Shown: piece after piece, positions 1 to 6,944 of the stretch
How the letters are laid out: each line of letters starts with the position of its first letter
Position numbering within the stretch: the stretch's first letter is position 1
NCBI GenBank assembly: GCA_904502185.1
Contig: CAJGDX010000065.1
Span: 1 to 12,721 of the forward strand
DNA from: an uncultured Bacteroidaceae bacterium
GTDB taxonomy: Bacteria; Bacteroidota; Bacteroidia; Bacteroidales; Bacteroidaceae
Length of the DNA stretch: 12,721 nt
Direction of reading: 5' to 3'
Position numbers and translations under genes: made by a program
Notes under the pieces: generated by a model
The model's input: only the letters and a program-made list of their open reading frames with translations
What the model was told of the DNA's origin: nothing
Databases searched by the model: none

Positions 1-239
1 ACTTGCAAGTAAACTTGCGTTACGCTCGTTTGCACAAACCTTCGCACTTAATCCGAAAAACAGACGGACTCTCGGCTGTGATGCTTACGGTGCCGGTTGA
101 GTTTTAAGTTACCAATGCTATGGATGGAACCGCATAAATACAGCGGATTGAAACACACTTTTATACCCTTTTAAACTTTTACCGGACACCAATAATTGTT
201 TTTGTTAATTTGTGAGTTGTGAATTTTGTGTAAAATGTA
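1..239. other. Intergenic left edge, no convincing gene
   Basis: No gene of credible length was found. Two plus-strand frames are open from the window edge, one to a TGA at 98-100 and one to a TAA at 105-107, giving 32 and 34 codons. Neither has a recognisable domain, and two overlapping open frames argue against either being real. Positions 1-10 form a perfect palindrome (ACTTGCAAGT). From about 150 to 239 the sequence is AT-rich and holds nothing I can name. The segment could be the 3' end of a gene outside the window or an intergenic repeat. Confidence 0.5.
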
Positions 240-272
240 GGCTGTGTCGTAATTGGTTTTCACGACACAGCC
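240..272 (-). terminator. Hairpin, probable terminator of the M49 peptidase gene
   Basis: GGCTGTGTCGT (240-250) pairs perfectly with ACGACACAGCC (262-272) across an 11-nt loop. Read on the minus strand, the stem lies about 41 nt past the peptidase stop codon and is followed by a moderately T-rich stretch (TACATTTTAC). It is the only strong hairpin downstream of the three-gene minus-strand unit. The U-tract is imperfect, so termination is inferred from position and stem strength. Confidence 0.6.
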
Positions 273-313
273 TTCTCATTGTAATTATTCTTGAATATCG
301 TGGTAGGGGCAAC

Positions 314-2365
314 TTATTTATTTACAGATGGCAGCAACGAGTACTCTTTTGAATAGCGCATCATCTGCTCGGTGTAGCCTTCGGTGTAGTCGAGCTGTAC
401 GTCTGTGATGGCTCCGTTGTCGTCTGTTGTCACTACATATCGTGGATTTACAAAACCCTTATAGGGGGCAATGTTCAGCGGTGCAAAGCGTTCCAGAATC
501 TCTTTGTGCAAATCTGCATCTACCTTCACTGCATAGCCCTCAACCAACTGTTTGGCAGCTTCGTGGTCGCCGGTAGACTTTATGCGTTGTACTTCGGTCA
601 GCAATTTGCCGAATACCTCTCTCAGCTTGTCGTAGTCGTGGATAACCACATAGGTCTTGCCATCTTTCTTAGCCAGTTCGACACACTCTTTTCCACCATT
701 CTCCAGTGCCCAGCGAGCAATCAGCTGGCGGTTGCGCATGTGTGCCTCTTCTACATTGTTGCCAAGCTCCACGCGAGTCAGCTGTGTCATCAGACCATTC
801 ATCATGTATTTGTAATATTCGGCCTTGTAGGCATCTTCGTTGGGAAGCAGTTTCAGCTCTACCATCTTCTTGTCGGCAAGGTAATAGAGTGCAAACAGGT
901 CGGCGCGTGCCTCTTCCACTGTAGAACCATAGGATCTCAATGCGTCGGGGTCTACGCCGGGAAGCAACTTGCCCGAGCCATGTCCCAGACATTCGTGAAG
1001 GTCGGTGTGCAGGTTGTCGGTGATGAATCCATACTCCTTAAGCATGTTCACTTCGACGTCGCTCCATGCAAACTCCTTGGTCTGTCCGCTGCCGGCGCTT
1101 GCACGATCGTATGCCTCTGTTATGTTTTCGATTGTAACCGATTTCGAGCCATGAGCCACTCTTATCCAGTTTGAGTTAGGCAGGTTGATGCCAATTGGGG
1201 TAGCAGGGTAGCAGTCGCCACCGAGCATTGCCACTGTGATGACCTTTGCCGATACTCCTTTTACCTTCTCTTTCTTGAACTCTTTGGCAACGGGGGAGTT
1301 ATCCTCGAACCACTGCGCGTTGTCGCTGATAACCTCTGTACGTTTTGTGGCTTCGAGATTCTTGAAGTTTACAACGCTCTCCCAACTTGCTTTCATACCC
1401 AGAGGGTCGCCATAGGACTCGGTGAAGCCGTTTACAAAATCTATGCGCGAATTCAGGTCGTGAACCCACAGGATTGCGTACTCGTCGAATTTTTTCAAAT
1501 CTCCGGTGCGGTAGTATTCAATGAGTGATTCAATCACAGCCTTTTGTGCGTTGTTCTCTGCCACCGATGCAGCCTTCTCCAACCATCCGACAATGCGCTC
1601 GATGGCTTCGGAGTAGAGTCCTCCTACTTTCCACACCTTCTCCTTGATGACTCCATCCTCTTTCACCAAACGGCTGTTGAGTCCGTACATTACGGGCTTT
1701 TCGTCATTGGGGTCTTTCATCGCAGCATAGAAAGCCTCAACTTCGGCCTGTGTCACGCCGTCGTAGTAGTTGTTGGCAGAGGCAAGAATAAGGTCGTCGT
1801 TCCCGCTCTGGACTGTGCGCTTTGCCATGATGGTAGAATCCTGAATGACGGGGGTCAGCTCTTCAATCAGCTGCTGTACGCTCTGTCCCTCTTTCAATGG
1901 CAGTGTCTCGGGGTTCAACGAGCTGATGCATTTGCCAAAGAACTCTGCCGAGAAGCCGGGCTTGAACTTGTCTTCTGCATAATGGTGATGTATGCCGTTG
2001 CTGAACCATACGCGCTTCAGATAGAGTTCCAGTGCCTTGAACTCGTTGTCGTCGCGGTTGCCGGTGTAATTCTCGTATATAGCTTCCAGTGTTCTTCTTA
2101 TCTGCAGGTTGTATTTGCCATTCTGGTCAAACAGTATGTCGCGACCTTCCAGTGCTGCCTGAGACAGGTAGTAGAGCAGTGTACGCTGCTGCAACGACAA
2201 CTCCTCGAATCCGGGTACCTGGTATCGAAGAATCTCCAGGTCGGCGAATCTCTCTACCTGGTAGGTGAAATTGTCGGAACTTGTTTCTTCCTGTTTCTGT
2301 ATGTTACCGCTGCACGCTGACAGAAGTGTGGCGGCTGTTGATAGTGTGATCATTAATTTTCGCAT
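314..2365 (-). CDS. Dipeptidyl peptidase III (peptidase family M49), lipoprotein
   Basis: Zinc metallopeptidase that releases dipeptides from the N-terminus of oligopeptides. The 683-residue product carries the M49 signature HECLGH at 457-462 and the second motif EEARAD at 484-489. By family knowledge, H457, H462 and E485 bind zinc and E458 is catalytic. The N-terminus is a lipoprotein signal with lipobox LSAC, so Cys18 would be lipidated. The residues after Cys18 (SGNIQKQEE) do not start with the acidic run typical of Bacteroidetes surface lipoproteins, so a periplasm-facing anchor is more likely. Length fits bacterial DPP III. It is the last gene of a minus-strand run, 33 bp after the acyltransferase gene. 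The ATG start is fixed by the signal peptide. Large open frames on the opposite strand are shadows. Confidence 0.95.
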   Translation of the reverse strand: MRKLMITLSTAATLLSACSGNIQKQEETSSDNFTYQVERFADLEILRYQVPGFEELSLQQRTLLYYLSQAALEGRDILFDQNGKYNLQIRRTLEAIYENYTGNRDDNEFKALELYLKRVWFSNGIHHHYAEDKFKPGFSAEFFGKCISSLNPETLPLKEGQSVQQLIEELTPVIQDSTIMAKRTVQSGNDDLILASANNYYDGVTQAEVEAFYAAMKDPNDEKPVMYGLNSRLVKEDGVIKEKVWKVGGLYSEAIERIVGWLEKAASVAENNAQKAVIESLIEYYRTGDLKKFDEYAILWVHDLNSRIDFVNGFTESYGDPLGMKASWESVVNFKNLEATKRTEVISDNAQWFEDNSPVAKEFKKEKVKGVSAKVITVAMLGGDCYPATPIGINLPNSNWIRVAHGSKSVTIENITEAYDRASAGSGQTKEFAWSDVEVNMLKEYGFITDNLHTDLHECLGHGSGKLLPGVDPDALRSYGSTVEEARADLFALYYLADKKMVELKLLPNEDAYKAEYYKYMMNGLMTQLTRVELGNNVEEAHMRNRQLIARWALENGGKECVELAKKDGKTYVVIHDYDKLREVFGKLLTEVQRIKSTGDHEAAKQLVEGYAVKVDADLHKEILERFAPLNIAPYKGFVNPRYVVTTDDNGAITDVQLDYTEGYTEQMMRYSKEYSLLPSVNK

Positions 2366-2398
2366 ATATTTTATTCCAATATTAATGTGATATTTTTT

Positions 2399-3736
2399 TT
2401 ATTGTTCAGCTATCATGGCTCTGATCTGAGAATATATTTTCGTCAGTCGCTTCTCTCTCAGCAGTCTAATGTCGGAAACAATAAATCTGAAACTCTTCCA
2501 CAGCTCGTGTGCGGCAAAGGGGGCGGGCATTACAAGCAGTGTTGCCAACAGAGCCCACTGCCATGGCAGCAGCACGAACAATACTATTGGATATATAAGA
2601 ACAAGCAGCGGCCATGCGAACAGATTTATCAGGAATCGTACGGAATTTCTGAATGCACGGTCTTTCAGCTTGGTGAAGAGGAATTTGCATATCAGCACCG
2701 CAGGGCTTGCAAATAGCGAAGCAAGGATGGTGTAGGGCAGTGTGACAATAGTCAGTATTGTTCTTGTCAAGCGTGAAATCAAAGGCTTGTCGGTAGATAC
2801 CGAATCAATGTCTATGCCTCTCTTTTCGCGTAATTTGCTTGCTTCATTTCCCAGGTCAAGCATTTTCTTAGCCTTTTCGGGGGCGCTCTCTTTCATTGCT
2901 TCAATGCGCTTCAGGGTGTTGTTGTGTGCCTGGAACTGAAGTTCAATCTGATGCTTTCTTTTGTTGCTTTTATCTTTAAGCAGTTCCTTCACTTCAACGG
3001 GTTCTGCAGCATTGCATATCTCGTATGTGGCGTTGTAGTCTTCGTCGTTGGGAATGCGGAGAATAGCAGAACTTATACGTTCGGCGTACAGCTCTTTCAT
3101 GCTGTTCATCTGCTCCTGCTGTGTTAGGTGGGCGTTCTCTGAAATAAACTCTCCTACATTTATTGGTTGTCCGAACTTTATATGTACGGTGGAACGGTAT
3201 CTGAACAGGTCGCCGTATCTCAATCCCACAGGTACTATATATAAAGGTGTGTCGGGCATCTGCTCGTGTGCCTGGAATGCTATTCTGAATATTCCTTTCG
3301 AAATGGGCAGCAGCGAGTATTTTGCCTGATGTGTTCCTTCGGGGAATATGCAGAAGGGTATTCTGTCCTTAAGAACGTCGACAGACTTGTCTATTATCTC
3401 CTGATTTTTCTTTACTGCATTGAAGCCATCGCGCTGACGCATGATGGGCATTATTTTCAGGAATGTGAGTATTTTTGCCAGTTTGCGGTTTCTGAATATG
3501 TCGGCACGTGCAACGAATACCTTGGGCTTGTGGTCCATGTTCAGTACCACCAGCGCATCCATCAGTGTGTTGGTGTGGTTGGGCGCAAAGATTATTGCTC
3601 CATCCTTGGGGATGTTCTCTTTTCCTGAGTGAATGATTTTTCGGTATGATAGGTCTATAGCAAAGTTTACATAGTGGTGCAACAGACTGTATGCTCTGTC
3701 ATAGTCTTGTATTTTTTTTGTTTTTTTGTTTCTCAT
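2399..3736 (-). CDS. PlsC-family glycerolipid acyltransferase with C-terminal membrane region
   Basis: Predicted to transfer acyl chains to (lyso)glycerophosphate at the inner membrane in phospholipid synthesis. The PlsC-like domain fills roughly the first 200 residues of 445. It shows the active-site block NHTNTLMD at 53-60 and the substrate-binding block FPEGTH at 131-136. The His-Asp spacing is HX5D rather than the usual HX4D, a form I recall from some eukaryotic glycerol-3-phosphate acyltransferases. A polar, helical stretch (about 220-305) is followed by several hydrophobic segments from about 315 to 415, and the tail is basic. I chose the ATG at 3736; an in-frame TTG at 3742 would overlap the transporter stop codon. 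Gene spacing implies translation coupled to the upstream transporter. Whether it acts on glycerol-3-phosphate, lysophosphatidate or another acceptor cannot be told from sequence. Confidence 0.85.
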   Translation of the reverse strand: MRNKKTKKIQDYDRAYSLLHHYVNFAIDLSYRKIIHSGKENIPKDGAIIFAPNHTNTLMDALVVLNMDHKPKVFVARADIFRNRKLAKILTFLKIMPIMRQRDGFNAVKKNQEIIDKSVDVLKDRIPFCIFPEGTHQAKYSLLPISKGIFRIAFQAHEQMPDTPLYIVPVGLRYGDLFRYRSTVHIKFGQPINVGEFISENAHLTQQEQMNSMKELYAERISSAILRIPNDEDYNATYEICNAAEPVEVKELLKDKSNKRKHQIELQFQAHNNTLKRIEAMKESAPEKAKKMLDLGNEASKLREKRGIDIDSVSTDKPLISRLTRTILTIVTLPYTILASLFASPAVLICKFLFTKLKDRAFRNSVRFLINLFAWPLLVLIYPIVLFVLLPWQWALLATLLVMPAPFAAHELWKSFRFIVSDIRLLREKRLTKIYSQIRAMIAEQ

Positions 3737-3738
3737 AA

Positions 3739-4683
3739 TCAAAGCTTTCTACGGAAGTATGATGCTACGCAAAGTCCCGATACAATATGCCATATTCCCC
3801 ACCATGCTGTTATGAAGAGCATTCCGCCATAGTGGCCATGCCATATTTCGGGAGGGAATATTGCAGGGTTGAACAGAAGTATAAGACCGAGTCCCGAGTT
3901 TTGTATGCCGGTCTCTATTGTCATGGTTTTTATGTCGTTCTGTGGCAGTTTTGCAAACTTTCCGCCAAAATATCCGGTTGCCAATGCGACTCCATTATGA
4001 AGCATCACTATGAAGAATACGTAAAAGATATTGTCTATGAAAATCTGGAAATTCTGCGCGAATGAAACTATTACCATTCCAATGAAGAGCATCACCGACA
4101 ATGCCTGTGAAGGTTTTATGATTTTTTTTGTTGCCGAAGGGAAATAGTGTGCAAACAGCAGTCCCAGTACAATGGGAAGTCCCAGTAGCAACAATATCTG
4201 TATCAGCATTGGGAAGAATGGTATAATCAGCAGGGGAATTTCACTCTTTATGCTGATGAAATGGCTATACAACGAACCCCATAAGAAGAAATTTATCGGG
4301 GTTATGATGGGTGACATTGTTGTGGTGATTGCTGTCAACGAAACAGATAGCATGATGTTTCCTTTCGACAGCGACGAAAGGAAGTTTGAGATGTTACCAC
4401 CCGGACACGATGCCACTAGTATCATTCCTAGTGCTATCATTGGAGTTATCAGCGGACTTAATATCATTGCTACCGCAAAGGTTATCGCAGGGAGAGCAAC
4501 CCATTGCAGCACTATTCCGGTGATTATCGACTTGGGTTTTTTAACTACATCCTTTATGGTGCGTGGCTTTATGCCAAGGGCAACTCCGAACATGACAAAT
4601 GCGAGAATGATGTTTACCAACATCATACCTCCTTCGCCAAAATTTATTGTTACGGAATTAAGTGATTCCAGTTGTTCTTTCAT
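3739..4683 (-). CDS. Bile acid:sodium symporter (BASS) family transporter
   Basis: Integral inner-membrane protein of 314 residues, mostly hydrophobic helices with short loops, consistent with the family's 9-10 membrane segments. The two conserved BASS core motifs are visible: SCPGGNISN at 92-100, followed by a Ser/Thr-rich helix ending near MSPIITP, and ETGIQNSG at 257-264. In the family these unwound helices bind sodium and substrate. Family members carry bile acids, pantoate, pyruvate or other organic anions, so the substrate here is unknown. It is the first gene of the three-gene minus-strand unit; its stop codon lies 2 bp before the chosen acyltransferase start. A TAnnTTTG element sits about 20 bp upstream of the ATG. 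Confidence 0.9.
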   Translation of the reverse strand: MKEQLESLNSVTINFGEGGMMLVNIILAFVMFGVALGIKPRTIKDVVKKPKSIITGIVLQWVALPAITFAVAMILSPLITPMIALGMILVASCPGGNISNFLSSLSKGNIMLSVSLTAITTTMSPIITPINFFLWGSLYSHFISIKSEIPLLIIPFFPMLIQILLLLGLPIVLGLLFAHYFPSATKKIIKPSQALSVMLFIGMVIVSFAQNFQIFIDNIFYVFFIVMLHNGVALATGYFGGKFAKLPQNDIKTMTIETGIQNSGLGLILLFNPAIFPPEIWHGHYGGMLFITAWWGIWHIVSGLCVASYFRRKL

Positions 4684-4744
4684 AGCTTAGATTGTGTAGT
4701 TTACAAAATTATGAAAAAAACTTTGAAAAAAGCTTTAGATTGTG
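4684..4744. repeat. Direct repeat flanking the transporter promoter
   Basis: AGCTTAGATTGTG (4684-4696) recurs as AGCTTTAGATTGTG (4731-4744), differing only by one extra T. The copies lie in the same orientation about 47 bp apart, one touching the transporter start codon and the other upstream of the putative -7 element at 4704-4711. The arrangement suits a regulator binding two sites around the promoter, but no regulator is known, and a chance duplication in AT-rich DNA is possible. Confidence 0.5.
4704..4711 (-). promoter_or_regulatory. Putative Bacteroidales -7 element for the transporter operon
   Basis: On the minus strand this reads TAATTTTG, an exact match to TAnnTTTG, about 20 bp upstream of the transporter ATG. 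No clear TTTG at -33 was found; the expected position is a T-rich run. The predicted transcript would have a very short leader. Confidence 0.45.
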
Positions 4745-4860
4745 CAAAAAACGGAGTTTTTAATGTTTTTGCATGTATTAACTTAATTTAGTACCAATTT
4801 ATATAAAAAATTAGCATGCGGCAAAATTAATATACTTGTGTGGCTGAATACAAATGTAAA

Positions 4861-4890
4861 GGGCTGAATTCGCAAATGCGGAAACAGCCC
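4861..4890 (-). terminator. Hairpin, probable terminator of the uracil permease gene
   Basis: GGGCTG (4861-4866) pairs with CAGCCC (4885-4890), and an inner stem TTCGC/GCGGAA with one bulge closes a short loop. On the minus strand the stem is followed by TTTACATTTG. It lies about 33 nt past the permease stop codon, the expected place for its terminator. Confidence 0.6.
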
Positions 4891-4923
4891 ATAATATTTC
4901 TCTGTGAATAGTTTTATTGTTTT

Positions 4924-6114
4924 CTACTTTGCCTTGCTGCGTGGAAGTATCAGGTTCAGCGCTACACCCACCAGCGCAGCCAATCCGATGCCTCCGATTG
5001 TGAAGCTTCCGAATGTCAGTTCGGCACCACCGATGCCCAAAGTCAGTATGAGCGATGCGATTATCAGATTACGTGTGTCGCCAAGGTCTACCTTGTTCTT
5101 CACCAGGCTGTTGATGCCTACCGCCGCAATGGTACCGAACAGCAACAGCATTATGCCGCCAAGAACTGCTTCGGGGATGGTCTTAAGCAGTGCGCTCACC
5201 TTGCCCAGAAGAGAGAACAGAATACCGAAAATGGCTGCTATGCGTATTACTACGGGATCGGCTATTTTAGTCAGTGAGATGGCACCGGTAACTTCAGAGT
5301 AGGTGGTTACGGGAGGGCCACCGATGAACGACGCGCATGTGCATGCCAATCCGTCGCCAAGCATGGTGCGATGCAATCCAGGTTCCTTAATAAAATCTTT
5401 GCCGGTAACCTCGTTGATGGCGTAGACGTCGCCAATATGTTCAATGACAGGGGCAATGGCTACGGGAACCATGAAAATGACTGCCTCCCAGCATAGCTCG
5501 GGACGAACAAAGTTGGGTAATGCGAACCAGGATGCCTCTACTATAGGCTGAAAATCTATTACTCCGAAAATGATGGCTGCGACGTATCCCACAATAATTC
5601 CGGTGACTATGGGAATGAGTTTAAGCAGTCCCTTGCCGAACATCGATACTATGATTGTTGTCACCAGTGCTATGATGGCAAGTAGCCAGTTGCTCTTTGC
5701 CATGTTTACACCTGCTCCTGCCAGTGACAAGCCTATGAGCATGATGACGGGACCAACAACAATGGGCGGGAAGAGTTTGGCGATGAATCCTACTCCGCGC
5801 AGGCGTATCAACGCGCTCATCAGTCCGTAGACAGCACCTACTGCAACCAGTCCCGACAATGTACCGGGAAGACCAAACAACTCTGTTGCCTTGATGATGG
5901 GAGCAATGAATGCGAAACTGCTACCGAGGAAGATGGGCACTTTGCCCTTTGTTACTGCGTGGAAAATAAGTGTGCCGAGTCCGGCTGTGAAAAGGGCTAC
6001 AGACGGGTCGATGCCTACCAACAGCGGAACCAATACCGTCGAGCCGAATGCCACGAACAGAAATTGTGCGCCTACAATTGTCTTTTGAACGTGGCCTAAA
6101 TTGTTGTTTTTCAT
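4924..6114 (-). CDS. uraA: Uracil permease, NCS2 (nucleobase:cation symporter) family
   Basis: Inner-membrane proton symporter for uracil, 396 residues, rich in Gly/Ala/Ile membrane helices. The NCS2 hallmarks are present: GSSFAFIAP (64-72) in the third helix, EHIGD with E225, and TYSEVTG with E274. By comparison with E. coli UraA these two glutamates sit at the uracil and proton sites. Length is slightly short of E. coli UraA (429) but complete. The gene is divergent from upp, which converts the imported base to UMP, so the pairing strongly supports uracil rather than xanthine as substrate. It has its own promoter-like element (6137-6144) and downstream hairpin. The ATG at 6114 gives the usual short N-terminal tail before helix 1. 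Confidence 0.92.
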   Translation of the reverse strand: MKNNNLGHVQKTIVGAQFLFVAFGSTVLVPLLVGIDPSVALFTAGLGTLIFHAVTKGKVPIFLGSSFAFIAPIIKATELFGLPGTLSGLVAVGAVYGLMSALIRLRGVGFIAKLFPPIVVGPVIMLIGLSLAGAGVNMAKSNWLLAIIALVTTIIVSMFGKGLLKLIPIVTGIIVGYVAAIIFGVIDFQPIVEASWFALPNFVRPELCWEAVIFMVPVAIAPVIEHIGDVYAINEVTGKDFIKEPGLHRTMLGDGLACTCASFIGGPPVTTYSEVTGAISLTKIADPVVIRIAAIFGILFSLLGKVSALLKTIPEAVLGGIMLLLFGTIAAVGINSLVKNKVDLGDTRNLIIASLILTLGIGGAELTFGSFTIGGIGLAALVGVALNLILPRSKAK

Positions 6115-6136
6115 ATGTTGTAATTTAAATGCTTTG

Positions 6137-6144
6137 CAAAAGTA
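6137..6144 (-). promoter_or_regulatory. Putative -7 element for the uracil permease gene
   Basis: Reads TACTTTTG on the minus strand, an exact TAnnTTTG match, 22 bp upstream of the permease ATG. No matching TTTG at -33 was seen. Together with 6187-6196 it forms a 10-bp inverted repeat (TGCAAAAGTA / TACTTTTGCA). Confidence 0.5.
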
Positions 6145-6186
6145 GTAATATTTTGAGGAACGTTATGAGATTTTTTAAATATATGT

Positions 6187-6194
6187 TACTTTTG
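6187..6194 (+). promoter_or_regulatory. Putative -7 element for upp
   Basis: TACTTTTG, an exact match to the Bacteroidales TAnnTTTG consensus, 26 bp upstream of the upp ATG. It is the same octamer as the divergent permease element, in mirror orientation, 42 bp away. No clear -33 TTTG is present. Confidence 0.55.
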
Positions 6195-6220
6195 CACTTA
6201 AGAAATTAAAAAATTGAATT

Positions 6221-6844
6221 ATGGCTTTACATATTATCGACCATCCATTGGTGTTGCATAAACTCAGTCTTATGCGTAAAAAAGAGACTTCTACCATCAA
6301 GTTCCGACAGTTGCTGCAAGAGATTTCCATGTTGATGGGATACGAAGTTACCCGCGACTTCCCGTTGGAGTACGAGGAGATAGAGACTCCGTTGATGACG
6401 ATGAATGCTCCAAAGATTTCGGGAAAGAAGGTGGTGATAGCACCAATCCTCAGAGCCGGTCTTGGAATGGTTGAAGGTCTGACAACACTTATCCCCTCGG
6501 CACGCATCGGACACATAGGCTTGTATCGCGACGAGGAGACCTGCCAGCCTGTCTTCTACTACTACAAAATGCCTGCTAACAAAGAGCGTCTGGTTATTCT
6601 TACCGACCCCATGCTGGCTACCGGAGGCAGTGCGTGCGATGCTATCACCCGACTGAAGAACGATGGTTACACAAATATAAGATTGATGTGCCTGGTGGCT
6701 TCTCCGCAGGGCGTGAAGGCTGTAACCGAAAATCATCCCGATGTAGATGTTTATCTGGCGTCGCTCGACGAGGGGTTGAACGATAAGAATTACATCCTTC
6801 CCGGCTTGGGCGATGCAGGCGACAGAATCTTCGGAACAAAATAG
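6221..6844 (+). CDS. upp: Uracil phosphoribosyltransferase
   Basis: Cytosolic pyrimidine salvage enzyme: uracil + PRPP gives UMP + diphosphate. The 207 residues match the usual family length. The PRPP-binding loop ILTDPMLATGGSA spans 126-138, and the uracil-binding segment YILPGLGDAGDR spans 191-202 near the C-terminus; PILRAGLGM (75-83) is the conserved early block. It is divergent from the uracil permease gene, so uptake and phosphoribosylation are encoded side by side, with mirrored promoter elements between them. The start ATG at 6221 gives the canonical short N-terminus, and no alternative start is needed. Confidence 0.97.
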   Translation: MALHIIDHPLVLHKLSLMRKKETSTIKFRQLLQEISMLMGYEVTRDFPLEYEEIETPLMTMNAPKISGKKVVIAPILRAGLGMVEGLTTLIPSARIGHIGLYRDEETCQPVFYYYKMPANKERLVILTDPMLATGGSACDAITRLKNDGYTNIRLMCLVASPQGVKAVTENHPDVDVYLASLDEGLNDKNYILPGLGDAGDRIFGTK

Positions 6845-6873
6845 TTATCTGTTCACTCTTCGCTGCATTTGCT

Positions 6874-6896
6874 GTAAGGTGCCAATGGCATTTTAC
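6874..6896 (+). terminator. Possible weak terminator after upp
   Basis: GTAAGGTGCC (6874-6883) can pair with GGCATTTTAC (6887-6896) over an AAT loop if two G-U pairs are allowed in RNA. TTATGTGTTGTT follows. The hairpin is 29 bp past the upp stop codon. The rest of the 100-bp gap to the M28 gene shows no consensus promoter, so read-through into that gene is possible. Confidence 0.35.
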
Positions 6897-6944
6897 TTAT
6901 GTGTTGTTACCCGGTTTTAATCTGTTTCTAATAAAGAAGTATAT

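Noticed and set aside
506..1174. 222-residue open frame on the plus strand opposite the DPP III gene
   Set aside because: It lies wholly within a gene with clear M49 motifs, has no recognisable domain and is Cys/Val/Leu-rich as antisense shadows usually are.
1544..2320. 258-residue plus-strand open frame opposite the DPP III N-terminal half
   Set aside because: Same reason: antisense shadow, no motif, no promoter or start signal.
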